A stretch of 64,000 nucleotides of DNA from Dyella flava (GTDB taxonomy: Bacteria > Pseudomonadota > Gammaproteobacteria > Xanthomonadales > Rhodanobacteraceae). Position numbers and translations under genes: made by a program. A model generated the notes under the pieces. The model was not told where the DNA came from, searched no databases, and was given only the letters and a program-made list of their open reading frames with translations. Location of the stretch: the NCBI RefSeq assembly GCF_016904955.1, contig NZ_JADIKE010000037.1, positions 372,001 to 436,000 of the forward strand, in the 5' to 3' direction. This document shows positions 36,623 through 46,678 of this stretch, in pieces (the first letter of the stretch is position 1; each line of letters begins with the position of its first letter).

Positions 36623-39600
36623 ATGCCGCGTCCGCAACGGGGAAGTAACCGAGGCTGTTCGAAATTCGTGCCTGCAACAGGTGCCCTGTTCATTCTTGCG
36701 GGTGCCGTGATCACTCCTGCGCATGCGGTCTGTACTCAAAGCGGCAGCACCGTGGTGTGTGCCGGCGTGGCCAATCCACTTGCTCCGAGCTTTTCGGATA
36801 GCGGCAATAACCTCAACGTGACCGTCGACCCCGGCGCGAGCGTCGGCGTGTTGCTCGGTGTCGGCGGTACGTCGCTGTCGTTGACGGGCAACGGAGTCAC
36901 GGTCACGAACAATGGCACGATCGACCCTGCGGCGCTCGGTACGGGCCTCGGTATCCTGTCGAGCGGCCTGATTGTCGGCAATGCGTCGGCTAGCACGACC
37001 ACGGTGACCAATAACGACGTCCTGAATGGTTCGACTGGTGCGAGCGTGTCTGGCGTCACCGGCATGGCGCTGGGCGCTCAGAACGGTACGGGCGGTGTAA
37101 CGAACATCACCAATACCGGCACCATCAGCTCGGACGCGCTTTCCGGCGCCACGTACACCGGCGCCGATGCGCTGGTTGTGATGGCCTATGGGGGTGCCCA
37201 GGTCAACTTCAACAATTCCGGTACGATCGAAGGTCGCGTGTCGTTCCAGGCGTCGGGCACACCCGGAGCGGGCAATACCTTCGTCAACTCGGGGACCATC
37301 AACGGCAGCGTATCGCTGGGTGCGAACAGCACCAATACGTTTACGGCCCTGACCGGTTCGTCGGTGAACACGGCCGGCGGCACCGCCGGCGTGCTGAATG
37401 TGGACGTCGGCGCGCTGACGCTCGAGTTTGCTGCGACGGGCACGGTGGACGGCGGTGCCGACGGCAACAATACCTTGGTGCTGCAGCAGGGCAGTGGTGG
37501 ACCGGCCACCGGTTCGATCGACAACGCCAGCTACATCAACTTCCAGCACCTCGATATCGACAGCGGCACGTGGACTGTCAGCGGCGCGGCGAACTACGAG
37601 GATGCGACGCTGAGCGGTGGCGTCGCGGTCATCGACAACGCTTCGGCGCTCGGGACCGGCACGATCACGAGCAACGGCGGCGCGCTCCAAGCCACTGTCG
37701 CGGGATTCAATGTCGGCAACCTCATCACGGTTGGCCTGGATGGTCTGACGGTGGAAGGAAGCAATGACATTACGCTGTCAGGCGTGATCAGCGGCACAGG
37801 CGGACTCAACCAAAGCGGCACCGAAACACTGACGCTGGCGAACGCGAATACCTTCACCGGCGGTGTGACGCTCAGTGCCGGCGGATTGATCATTGGCAAC
37901 AACAGCGCACTCGGTACCGGCGCATTGACGGTAGGTGGCAACGCCACCCTGGATTCCACCAGTGTGATCACGCTACCCAACAACATCATTCTCAATGCGG
38001 GGTTGACTATCGAAGGCAGCAATGAGGTGACCCTCAATGGCGAGATCTTGGGTACTGGCACTCTGGTCAAGGACGGTGCAGCGACTTTGACGTTGAACGG
38101 GACCAATGACTATTCCGGCGGCACCACGATCACCGCCGGTACGCTGCAAGGCAATACCAGCAGCCTGCAAGGCAACATCGTCGACAATGCCGCGCTGGTG
38201 TTCGATCAAACCGTTAGCGGTACTTACAACGGCGTGATTTCCGGTACCGGTACGCTGACCCAAAGCGGCACCGGCACGCTGATCCTCAATGGCGCCAACA
38301 CGTATAACGGCCTGACGACCGTGGCGTCTGGCGGCACGCTGATCGTCGGTGACAGCTCGCATACGTCGGCAACAGTGGGCGGCGACGTTAGCGTCAACGG
38401 CGGCACGCTCGGCGGCTACGGCACCGTACTGGGCAGCGTGACGCTTTCCAATGGCGCCGCACTTACGCCAGGCGAGGCAGGTGCTATCGGCTCGCTGACC
38501 ATCGATGGCGATCTCACCATCGGCGACGGCTCGCAGCTCAATTTCGACTTCGGCGCACCCGGCACGAACTTCAGCACACCAGGCCAGAGCGACCACGTGG
38601 TGGTGGGCGGCGATCTGTCGATCGGCAGTTCAACGCTCAATGTCAACAATCTCGGCAGCATGGGGCCGGGCTTGTACGAGCTGTTTAGCTGGGCCGACAC
38701 GCTTTCCATCACTGGCGGCGGCTTTACGCCGCCCAGCGGCATGACCGTGCAGATTTTCGCCTACGACAAGGAGATCGCCCTGATCGACGACCAGGGCGTG
38801 ACGCTCGACGAATGGGACGCGAACGGTCTCGCGAGCCCAAGCCAGATGGGCGGTGGCAGCGGCACCTGGAGCACCTCGTCGGACACCTGGTCCAATACCA
38901 ACGGCCAATACCTGGGACCGATGACACCGCAACCCGGCTTTGCCATCTTCGGCGGCGCGGCGGGCACGGTTACGGTGGACGACAGCGGCGGCGAAGTCAG
39001 CGTCACCGGCATGCAGTTTGTAAGCGATGGTTATCTCCTCACGGGTGATGCCATCGATTTGGTGGAGCAGAACGGTGTCGCACCTGTACTGCGCGTCAGC
39101 AGCGGCGATACAGCGACCATCGACAACGTGCTGCAAGGCACCGACGGCTTCAACAAGACCGATGGCGGCACGCTGGTGCTCACCGGCACCAATACCTATA
39201 CCGGCACCACCACGCTCAGCGGCGGCTACCTGTCGGTGTCGTCGGATGCCAACTTGGGTGCGAGCGCAGATCCGCTGGATTTCGAAGGCGGCACGCTGGA
39301 AATCACGGGCACCACTTTCAATCAGACGGCACGAAGCATCATCTGGGGCAGTTCTGGCGGCGGCTTTGATATCGATGATGCGAGCAACACCTTCACGGTG
39401 ACGCAAGCACTCACCGGTACGGGTGGCTTGTTGAAGAGTGGCGCGGGCACATTGGTGCTTTCCGGTGCCAACACCTATAGCGGCGGCACGGTTATCGACG
39501 CCGGTACCTTGCAGGGAAACACGACCAGCTTGCAAGGCAACATCACCAACGATGCGACACTGGTATTTGCCCAAACCAGCAACGGCACGTTCAGTGGATC

Positions 39601-41500
39601 GATGTCCGGTAGCGGCCAGTTGATCAAGAATGGTGGGGGCACCCTGATATTGAGCGGCACCAATACGTATACCGGTGGCACGACGATTAACGCGGGTACG
39701 TTGCAAGGTAATAGCAACAGTCTGCAAGGCAACATTGTCAACAACGCAGCATTGGTTTTCGATCAAACCGGCAGTGGTACGTACAGCGGCGTGATATCCG
39801 GCAGTGGCACGTTGACAATGAATGGCACCGGCATGCTGACGCTTACCGGCGCGAACACCTACACCGGTGGCACGACCGTCAATGCGGGCACGTTGCAAGG
39901 TGACACAACAACCCTGCAAGGCAACATCACTGACAACGCCGCGCTGGTGTTCAATCAAGGTAGTGACGGCACCTTCAGCAGCGTGATCAGTGGTAGCGGC
40001 AGCCTCACCAAGGCAGGCGCAGGCACCTTGATTCTCGATGGCACGAATACCTACACCGGTGGCACGACCATCACCGCCGGCACCTTGGAAGTTGGCGACA
40101 GCAACACCGCCAGCGCGTCCATCGATGGGACTGTGGATGTGCAAGGCGATGGCGTCTTACGCGGCCATGGCACGATCAATGGCAATGTGGTGAGCGATGG
40201 CATCGTGTGGCCGGGCGGCACGATGGGCACACTCACCATCAACGGCAATTACACGCAGAATGCGGACGGCACGTTGCAGCTCGACGTGACGCCGTCGCAA
40301 TCCTCCATGTTGCAAGTCAGCGGCAACGCGACTGTCGCCGGTACGTTGGTGCTGATTTTCGCACCCGGCACCTACAGCAGCAGCAAGTTCAACTTGCTGC
40401 AGGCCGGCTCGGTCAGCGGCACATTCAATACGGTCGATGGCACCGTGCCGGAACCATACACATCGCAAATCAGCTACACCGCAACTGACATTGACTTGGT
40501 GCTGGCGCGGCGCCTGGTACAACCACTCGACGGCGCACTCTTCGGTAACTTGATGCGCAGTGTGAATGTGACCAGTCAACAGGATCTGGGCTCCGTGCTC
40601 GACGTCGCATTGACGCCGGGTGGAACGCAATGCAATGCCGATCATGCCACGTCGATGCAAAACATCACGGCATCCTGCGGTACCGGTACCTGGGCGCAAT
40701 ACACGGGCTCCAGCATTTCGTTGAATGGTGCCGATGGTTCGCACAGCACAACGTTCGGTCTGTTGGGCGGCGCCGATTATGCACTCGGTGATGCAGTGCA
40801 TGCTGGTGTGGAAGCCGGCGTTGGACAGGTGAACGGCAGCGACACGAATGGCGGCAATGGTCGCGTCGACAATGTGCATGGCGGTTTGTATGCCTATGCC
40901 GATGCTGGCCCGACGGTGTTGTCGGCCGTGATTGACGCCATGCACAGCGATTACCATTTCAATCGTGCCAGCGGTATCGGTACCGCCAGCTCCGCACCGG
41001 ACGGCAACATGCAATCAGCTGCCGTGCAAGCGGCCTACCCGTTGCAGCTCTCGCAGTGGCAACTCACGCCAAAAGTGGGTGTTACGTATCAGCGCCAAAC
41101 GCTGGATGGTTTCACCGAAACGCTTAATAGCACTACCCCCAATGCATCGAGTTTTCCGGTGGACGGCGCACGCAGCCGCTACACCACATTGCAGCCTTAT
41201 GCAGACATGGTCATCGCGCACAGCTTTGTCGCGGATGGGGTGGTTTACGTGCCGCAGCTAAGCCTGGGTTACCGCTACGACACCCGCAACAGCGCCACGC
41301 CGATCGTGCAGGTCACCGCACAGGACGGCACCGTGTTTGATCTGCCGGGTACAACACAAGGGCGCGGCATGGGCACCGCCAGTGCACGTATTACGGCGGA
41401 AGCTGGCGCGTCGTGGAGTCTGTACGCGGACTATCAAGGATTCTTCGGCAATCGTTTGCACGACAATGCGCTGAGCGTTGGGTTTACCAAGCACTTTTGA
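36623..41500 (+). CDS. Autotransporter (type Va) with passenger-associated repeats
   Basis: A 1625-residue protein with a long signal region (hydrophobic core about 19-36, cut after PAHA), a beta-helical passenger and a C-terminal autotransporter barrel (about 1345-1625) ending in KHF. The passenger is built of Gly/Thr/Asn-rich passenger-associated transport repeats such as GTLILNGANTYNG. Three 64-residue units stand in perfect tandem (nucleotides 39500-40075), with a fourth at about 38135. The barrel threads the passenger to the cell surface, where such proteins act in adhesion or aggregation. There is no visible protease triad. It follows an IS3 remnant and faces the defence operon. Long antisense frames here are artefacts of biased composition. 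Confidence 0.93.
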   Translation: MPRPQRGSNRGCSKFVPATGALFILAGAVITPAHAVCTQSGSTVVCAGVANPLAPSFSDSGNNLNVTVDPGASVGVLLGVGGTSLSLTGNGVTVTNNGTIDPAALGTGLGILSSGLIVGNASASTTTVTNNDVLNGSTGASVSGVTGMALGAQNGTGGVTNITNTGTISSDALSGATYTGADALVVMAYGGAQVNFNNSGTIEGRVSFQASGTPGAGNTFVNSGTINGSVSLGANSTNTFTALTGSSVNTAGGTAGVLNVDVGALTLEFAATGTVDGGADGNNTLVLQQGSGGPATGSIDNASYINFQHLDIDSGTWTVSGAANYEDATLSGGVAVIDNASALGTGTITSNGGALQATVAGFNVGNLITVGLDGLTVEGSNDITLSGVISGTGGLNQSGTETLTLANANTFTGGVTLSAGGLIIGNNSALGTGALTVGGNATLDSTSVITLPNNIILNAGLTIEGSNEVTLNGEILGTGTLVKDGAATLTLNGTNDYSGGTTITAGTLQGNTSSLQGNIVDNAALVFDQTVSGTYNGVISGTGTLTQSGTGTLILNGANTYNGLTTVASGGTLIVGDSSHTSATVGGDVSVNGGTLGGYGTVLGSVTLSNGAALTPGEAGAIGSLTIDGDLTIGDGSQLNFDFGAPGTNFSTPGQSDHVVVGGDLSIGSSTLNVNNLGSMGPGLYELFSWADTLSITGGGFTPPSGMTVQIFAYDKEIALIDDQGVTLDEWDANGLASPSQMGGGSGTWSTSSDTWSNTNGQYLGPMTPQPGFAIFGGAAGTVTVDDSGGEVSVTGMQFVSDGYLLTGDAIDLVEQNGVAPVLRVSSGDTATIDNVLQGTDGFNKTDGGTLVLTGTNTYTGTTTLSGGYLSVSSDANLGASADPLDFEGGTLEITGTTFNQTARSIIWGSSGGGFDIDDASNTFTVTQALTGTGGLLKSGAGTLVLSGANTYSGGTVIDAGTLQGNTTSLQGNITNDATLVFAQTSNGTFSGSMSGSGQLIKNGGGTLILSGTNTYTGGTTINAGTLQGNSNSLQGNIVNNAALVFDQTGSGTYSGVISGSGTLTMNGTGMLTLTGANTYTGGTTVNAGTLQGDTTTLQGNITDNAALVFNQGSDGTFSSVISGSGSLTKAGAGTLILDGTNTYTGGTTITAGTLEVGDSNTASASIDGTVDVQGDGVLRGHGTINGNVVSDGIVWPGGTMGTLTINGNYTQNADGTLQLDVTPSQSSMLQVSGNATVAGTLVLIFAPGTYSSSKFNLLQAGSVSGTFNTVDGTVPEPYTSQISYTATDIDLVLARRLVQPLDGALFGNLMRSVNVTSQQDLGSVLDVALTPGGTQCNADHATSMQNITASCGTGTWAQYTGSSISLNGADGSHSTTFGLLGGADYALGDAVHAGVEAGVGQVNGSDTNGGNGRVDNVHGGLYAYADAGPTVLSAVIDAMHSDYHFNRASGIGTASSAPDGNMQSAAVQAAYPLQLSQWQLTPKVGVTYQRQTLDGFTETLNSTTPNASSFPVDGARSRYTTLQPYADMVIAHSFVADGVVYVPQLSLGYRYDTRNSATPIVQVTAQDGTVFDLPGTTQGRGMGTASARITAEAGASWSLYADYQGFFGNRLHDNALSVGFTKHF
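39500..40075 (+). repeat. Three tandem 192-bp repeats in the autotransporter passenger
   Basis: Units start at 39500, 39692 and 39884, each encoding 64 residues beginning AGTLQGN and containing LQGNI, ALVF, ISGSG and GTNTYTGGTT. Spacing is exactly 192 bases. A related unit begins at about 38135. Confidence 0.88.
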
Positions 41501-41856
41501 GGTGGTTGGCAGAAGTGACACTCCGAAGGCATGGATGCCGTAGCGAACATCGGCGAAGCCGCATCTTGGAAAACTCGTGGAGCATCGACGTCCCCCCAAG
41601 TTTGAGTAGCACGACGGTTTGGAGTCCAATCAAAGCAGAATATCGAAGCGCGTCAAGACTGAAACGCATAAAAAAAGCCAACCTTTGCGTGGGTTGGCCT
41701 TGGGATGCTGTTGGGTTTTGCCTTGACTCTGAGCGACGTGTTGGAACAACACATAGACGCGCTCTAGCTCAGATTGAACGCCTCTTTGTCGCTGTTCAGG
41801 CCAGCCGCGTCTGATGACGAGATCACGGAATCATCGCGCCTCACGCTGAAGCCCTT
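41501..41856. other. Gap between autotransporter and defence operon
   Basis: No gene is supported. A minus-strand terminator lies at 41670-41701. The left end of the genomic island may be here, but no copy of the tRNA-Gln 3' end was found. Confidence 0.5.
41670..41701 (-). terminator. Rho-independent terminator of the restriction operon
   Basis: Read on the minus strand, GCCAACC pairs with GGTTGGC and a run of seven T follows. It lies about 155 bases after the last gene of the operon. Confidence 0.8.
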
Positions 41857-42822
41857 TCACTGTTTCGACATAGCCGCGCTCAACACCTCAAAAGGCCTAT
41901 CACTTTGGATACCCGTTAGGTCAGAGACAAAGCGGATGTCTGTGACACGAGGATCACCGGAAGAAGCAGGCCGAGGCACTTCACTCATATCGTACATAGC
42001 AAACCCGCGCTCAGCGTAAGACATGTCAAATTTCTTATCGAGTAGATCCGAAAAATCAACGCCCAACGAGAGCGCGACATTTTCCCAAAGCTTCTGTTTG
42101 AGCCTAGGACTGCCGTGCACATTGGCTTCAATACTTCGCGCGAGATCCAAAACTCCGAGACCACCAGTCAGCATCTGAAGCATCACGGAAGCAACAAAGC
42201 CCGCACCAGACATAGGCGGCTGTAGCTGTTCTAAAGAAAAGTCGTGAGACCTTGTTCTCTTCAGCGTTGACTTCACCTCTAAATGAAGGCCAGGACGCGA
42301 GAAATCGAACTTGTCAAACTGACCAGCATGCCAGCAGGCCAGTGCTTGAGTTGGATTCCCGCTCTTCAAGATCACAAACAACTCGGCCCACAACCCAGAA
42401 ATCTCTCGCACGCCTGGCGCCGCCAGCGCTCTGAACAAGTTGCGCAAGCGCAAGATGCAAGACTCAAGATCCTTGGTTTCACTCGCATCAGGAAGCTCCT
42501 CAATGGCAGCAGCTACGCACCGCACAAAAAGCTCATGCAACTCGGGTGCCGAATCATCGCACCATACAAGGCAGAACTGACCCTCTATCGCATCACCATC
42601 CGTCTGTACCCTGCAAGTGGCGTGAAATTCCGCTGAGAGATGGCGAAAATTGATACCGGGGTTGTAGGTGGCATCACTTGAATCATGCAAGAGAAAGATG
42701 GGTGCGCCCGCAGCACTCTTCCCAAGAAAATCCTGGCGCCTATCGCTTAAAGAAATCGCCTGATAGCTGCCCACGCCGCTTGCATTGGGTAGCGCGAGAA
42801 ATGAGTCGAACAGATTGGACAC
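41857..42822 (-). CDS. PD-(D/E)XK nuclease-type protein (DUF4420-like)
   Basis: A 321-residue protein, the last gene of the operon, 5 bases after the Z1 gene. GLWAELFVI (Glu147), then GQFDKFDF (Asp170/173) and LHLEVKST (Glu182-x-Lys184) give the E...D...ExK core of the restriction-endonuclease fold, as in DUF4420 proteins that travel with Z1 and methyltransferase genes. It is the likely DNA-cutting subunit. Composition is less GC-rich than the core genome. Cleavage activity is inferred from fold and context. Confidence 0.78.
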   Translation of the reverse strand: MSNLFDSFLALPNASGVGSYQAISLSDRRQDFLGKSAAGAPIFLLHDSSDATYNPGINFRHLSAEFHATCRVQTDGDAIEGQFCLVWCDDSAPELHELFVRCVAAAIEELPDASETKDLESCILRLRNLFRALAAPGVREISGLWAELFVILKSGNPTQALACWHAGQFDKFDFSRPGLHLEVKSTLKRTRSHDFSLEQLQPPMSGAGFVASVMLQMLTGGLGVLDLARSIEANVHGSPRLKQKLWENVALSLGVDFSDLLDKKFDMSYAERGFAMYDMSEVPRPASSGDPRVTDIRFVSDLTGIQSDRPFEVLSAAMSKQ

Positions 42823-42827
42823 AACTC

Positions 42828-45089
42828 TTAGTCCCTGTCTTCAACATGAGTGTCGCGACGGAGGTCCTTCGGAACATTCAGTGCGAACCAGGTGACGTTC
42901 AAGATATCCGCACTTGACGAATCTCTTGTTCTTGTTCCCAGGTTGAACCTGCGCAACTGAAGACTCAATCGATCAGGAGAGAAGAAACTCCGGTCATTTA
43001 TTGCGCCAGCGGTCTGACTGAAGTACTGGTTCATGGGAGCATTGGGATGGCCAGCCGGAAACCCGCGACCGGCATCACGTGTACGGTATTGGGCCTCAAG
43101 GTTGTTCATCAGAAATACGTCAACTTTGAGATCCGGCTTCTCTCGGAGCAAGTCAGCTAAGCCGATAAGAATCGCGCTGTGCTCTTCGGCATCTGTTGCA
43201 TCTCGGACTTCAATCTGAAGCAAGAAATCTTCAAGAACTGCTTTGAGCGGCACACCCTCGATCACAAAATTTGGCGATACCGACTTTGTGCCTTTGAACC
43301 GAGAAAACTCAGACGCGTTTCGGGCAGGCCCGTACTTCGCCTTCCAGCTCTTCTCGATGCCAGCCAAAAGTTTTCGATTGGATTCCGCCGAATCGCTGTC
43401 TCTTTGAAGTGCGCGAGGCACCATCCAGCCATCCACCGCTATACGTCGAGTGCCAAGACCAACGACATTTGGTCGCGTCGGCTTGAGAAGCGCATCAAGA
43501 ATAAAGTCACGCCTCCACTCCTTCAAAGATTTTCCACGATGCCGTTCGAGGGCAGTCCGTATAAAGTCCTCATGGTCAACGTAATCAGAGAATGCCTCTC
43601 GTACGTCACCTTGTACAAAGATGCGACATAACCCCAGGTAGTCTTTCTTGTATCCAAAAAAACGAGCTCGCTGCTGCAACGTATCTGCCGCTGGCGAGTT
43701 TCCAAGTGGACGCGGCATATAAGTGATGGCAAGACCCTCTACGGTGTAGCCACGATCAAGCTTGGCTCCACCTACCAAGATCCAGTACGGAATCGACTTC
43801 CACTTCACTTTCTTTTCAGCGTCGGGAGTGCCGTTCACCTCGACGCAGTTCACTTCGCCAAAGACGTCACTCACCATGGCTTCGATCAATTCCGCCAGTG
43901 GCTTCAGATCTGGATACGTAGATTTCAGGGAGTCGTACTCGGCCTGAAAGCGCGACGCAACCTCGGCGGGATCCTTTGGGAACTGCCGCTCAACATAAGA
44001 CTTTAGCGTCTTATATGACTTGTCCATCCATCTTTTGTAGTCCTTATGCGAACTGGTCTGCATGGCAGGGTGAACCATCATGGACCTATTTCGATCCTTG
44101 CCCTTTACCTTAGTCAGAGCATGCTGCGCGGCAGCAAGCAGGAAGTAGCGCAGGGCGCTGATGAGACTTTTGGGTGCTGCTGAAACAACATTTGTCTTGC
44201 TCGGCACTTCCTTTGCGGGGATATCAATGACCAAACCAGGGTTGTGCTTAAAGAACGCCTTGCCGCCGGTATAAGCTGCCCCGGGAGTAACAAGTTCCGC
44301 AAAGGACGGATTCAGAAGATCAGCTTGCGCCACCAGCAAGTTTGCTTGTGGTGTCGCGGTGTACTGCAAAAAAGAGTGGTGTGGAATCTTGTCACGAACG
44401 ACGCAGATGCGGTCGTATGTTGTGCTCTTCTCTTTAGCACTGACCTTCTTGTCGCGTATCTTCGCAGCGTTTGTATTCAAACTCGCCTGATCGCTCTCGT
44501 CATCAATCACGAGCACGGGAACGCCATCAAGGGGCAGCTTATCGAGAACTTTGGCGAGATTTTCTAGATGATCTACGTGCTTTAGCACGGTGATGAGGAT
44601 GGCCTTCTTCCTTTTCTTATTTTTCTTCCACGCCTCTATCTTGTCGTCGATCTGACTTGCCACGTTCAAAGCGGGATTAGAGAAGTGATACCAATTGTCA
44701 CCCTCATCGATACCAAGGTCCTTCGTTAGCCTATCTTCCGACTGCTCACGCAGATTCTTCTTGGTGCCCGCAAACACAATGACAACCCCAAATCCGTTGT
44801 CACGAGCAAGCGAAATTACAGTCTCGAAGGACATGGTCTTGCCACTTTGAACGTAGCCAATAACCAGTCCAGTTTCTCTTCCTGCTGCTTCGGTGGGCGG
44901 AAGACACCGACCAAGAATTCTCTGCGCCTCATGAAGAACGGAATCTTCGCCGCAAGTTAGGTCCTCAATACGCGGTCCATTCGGATCCTTAGACTTGCTT
45001 TCTAGAAAGTCTTGAGTGAAATCCCCGCTCACAGGCTCCCAGCGAAGAGGCGGCTTAATTTTGCTCAGAACAGTGATGGATGCCGTCAT
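42828..45089 (-). CDS. Z1 domain ATPase of a restriction system
   Basis: A 753-residue P-loop protein with Walker A GYVQSGKT (78-85), Walker B VLVIDDESDQAS, and the Z1-domain block LDRGYTVEGLAITYMPR followed by QQRARFFGYK. This is the helicase-like Z1 superfamily linked to R-M operons. Its start overlaps the GHKL ATPase stop by ATGA. It probably uses ATP to translocate or remodel DNA for the nuclease encoded next. The mechanism is not established. Confidence 0.88.
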   Translation of the reverse strand: MTASITVLSKIKPPLRWEPVSGDFTQDFLESKSKDPNGPRIEDLTCGEDSVLHEAQRILGRCLPPTEAAGRETGLVIGYVQSGKTMSFETVISLARDNGFGVVIVFAGTKKNLREQSEDRLTKDLGIDEGDNWYHFSNPALNVASQIDDKIEAWKKNKKRKKAILITVLKHVDHLENLAKVLDKLPLDGVPVLVIDDESDQASLNTNAAKIRDKKVSAKEKSTTYDRICVVRDKIPHHSFLQYTATPQANLLVAQADLLNPSFAELVTPGAAYTGGKAFFKHNPGLVIDIPAKEVPSKTNVVSAAPKSLISALRYFLLAAAQHALTKVKGKDRNRSMMVHPAMQTSSHKDYKRWMDKSYKTLKSYVERQFPKDPAEVASRFQAEYDSLKSTYPDLKPLAELIEAMVSDVFGEVNCVEVNGTPDAEKKVKWKSIPYWILVGGAKLDRGYTVEGLAITYMPRPLGNSPAADTLQQRARFFGYKKDYLGLCRIFVQGDVREAFSDYVDHEDFIRTALERHRGKSLKEWRRDFILDALLKPTRPNVVGLGTRRIAVDGWMVPRALQRDSDSAESNRKLLAGIEKSWKAKYGPARNASEFSRFKGTKSVSPNFVIEGVPLKAVLEDFLLQIEVRDATDAEEHSAILIGLADLLREKPDLKVDVFLMNNLEAQYRTRDAGRGFPAGHPNAPMNQYFSQTAGAINDRSFFSPDRLSLQLRRFNLGTRTRDSSSADILNVTWFALNVPKDLRRDTHVEDRD

Positions 45090-46678
45090 TGAAATGTCGT
45101 GCGAGTGAGCACGCCTCGTAGCAGATAGTTGAAGTGATGTAGGAAACCCTGAGGGGACTCACCCGTCAGATCTTCCGACAAAACAAGCGAGATACAGACG
45201 GCAGATGCGATACGAAGAAGGAGTTCGATATTCTCGTTGTTCGCCCCAATGAACCTAGCCGAAAACGGGTGTGTAAGAGAGAGGTCTAGGCCCAACCTGC
45301 GAACACGGTTCGCATCATCATTTGCCTCATCCATCTTCGACAAGGAAACCCAGTCTTCCGTGGCTGGGTCAATCGATGTGCGCAAAGTGATGATCCACCG
45401 ATAAACCCCATCATCAACCGTCACAATCCGCTCGGACACCTGAAGCGGACTAGATTCAATCATTAGAGGAAGATCATCTGGATTGGCTGGGTGCTCTTTG
45501 GCTTCCACTAGAAGAGGTGCGACGTCTTCTTCCAGGTATTCAGCCACCGAGTCCGTCGCCGCTTTGGCTTGAGCGTCGATAGATCTTCGCGTTGGTAGTG
45601 CGCGGTAGTTCTCCGCTTGTGCGAGCAGATCAACTGGCGGCTTTCCGAGTTCGTCCTTCAAGCACTCCAAGAAGATATCTTCGTACTCTTCCCAGCGAAA
45701 GCCGTCTTTGGTGTGACTGACCTCGAACCCTTCAACATGGAGTTCACCAAAGAGCCTTTGATATCGATAACTATTCGTTTGCTTAAAAATTTGGGACGGC
45801 CGATAAGTTTCGTCATGGCTGCCCACAATGAGGCGGTCACGCCTAAAGAGGGCGAAGCCTGCGAGATGGGTTGAACCAACCTCTCGCAGAGCTGCAAACC
45901 CCGTGACTCGCTGCCCCTCACCAAAATCGAGGTCGATAGCTTTGCGCCAATCTATGGGCGTTGCATCATCCCCAGTTGCCATGACCCCCGGAGAGGTATA
46001 ACGAATTGCGTGAAGTATCTTTGGGGACTTATAGGTGAGCTCGTCCGTGTTGAACTTAAGTATCAGGCGACCATCTCGAAGGAAAACCCGATAGATACTT
46101 GCCAAGTGATCCTTAATTTTGGCGACGGTTCTACCTTGCGGCAAATGATGAAGCCCACGAAGGGAAACCACCGTGTAATGCTTCTGTGGGTCTACCTCTC
46201 GAACTTCAGTACTGAGAAACTCAATCTTGTTCTCGACGATTTTTTTGACATCGAAATGAATAGTTCGCTCAACAGACTCGCCAATAGCCTTGGTACGTAC
46301 GCTCCAAGTTTCAGCGAACCAGCAAGCGGCGCTTTTCATCCCCATGCCAAATTCGGAGAGCCCACTTCGGTCGAGGGGAACTTGTGCTGCCCGAAAGGCA
46401 CGCGGAAAGTCGGCGATAGTAATACCCGCCGCGTTGTCAGTGATGACAATCGAACCGGGCGCAGTTGCGTCCAGTTGGATCTTTACCTTGAGTTGGTAAG
46501 TTCCACCGTTTGCAGCCTGGAGTTGCGCAGCATTTGCAATCGCGCTCTGCAAAGAATTATCAATGAACTCAGCAAGCGCAAACCATGCTTTGTAGTTGAG
46601 ATGCCGCAGAACAGATAGAACTGTGACTTCAGGCCTAATTGGAATTGCCGCAGGCTGAGCGCCGTTTGAATCCTTCAT
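45086..46678 (-). CDS. GHKL (MORC/Hsp90-like) ATPase of a restriction system
   Basis: A 530-residue protein whose N-terminal half is a GHKL ATPase: N-box [13 protein letters not shown] (Asn = ATP/Mg ligand), [10 protein letters not shown] (the DxGxG site with Ala-Ala in place of Gly-x) and the lid [12 protein letters not shown] transducer-like region (to about 330) and an unrecognised C-terminal domain follow. Such MORC/MutL-like ATPases are known in bacterial operons with C5 methyltransferases, Z1 proteins and REase-fold nucleases. It overlaps both neighbours by 4 bases (ATGA), so the subunits are translationally coupled. Confidence 0.85.
   Translation of the reverse strand: MKDSNGAQPAAIPIRPEVTVLSVLRHLNYKAWFALAEFIDNSLQSAIANAAQLQAANGGTYQLKVKIQLDATAPGSIVITDNAAGITIADFPRAFRAAQVPLDRSGLSEFGMGMKSAACWFAETWSVRTKAIGESVERTIHFDVKKIVENKIEFLSTEVREVDPQKHYTVVSLRGLHHLPQGRTVAKIKDHLASIYRVFLRDGRLILKFNTDELTYKSPKILHAIRYTSPGVMATGDDATPIDWRKAIDLDFGEGQRVTGFAALREVGSTHLAGFALFRRDRLIVGSHDETYRPSQIFKQTNSYRYQRLFGELHVEGFEVSHTKDGFRWEEYEDIFLECLKDELGKPPVDLLAQAENYRALPTRRSIDAQAKAATDSVAEYLEEDVAPLLVEAKEHPANPDDLPLMIESSPLQVSERIVTVDDGVYRWIITLRTSIDPATEDWVSLSKMDEANDDANRVRRLGLDLSLTHPFSARFIGANNENIELLLRIASAVCISLVLSEDLTGESPQGFLHHFNYLLRGVLTRTTFQ

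Noticed and set aside
36587..37690. 367-residue minus-strand frame over the autotransporter start
   Set aside because: Arg/Ala/His-rich shadow of the real gene with no recognisable domain.
38630..40144. 504-residue open frame antisense to the autotransporter
   Set aside because: It mirrors the tandem-repeat codons, has no family features and no start signal; long antisense frames are expected opposite Gly/Thr/Asn-rich repeats.
36623..41500. Tandem repeats considered as a CRISPR array
   Set aside because: The repeats are 192 bp, in frame and coding; no short repeat-spacer pattern or cas gene is present anywhere in the window.
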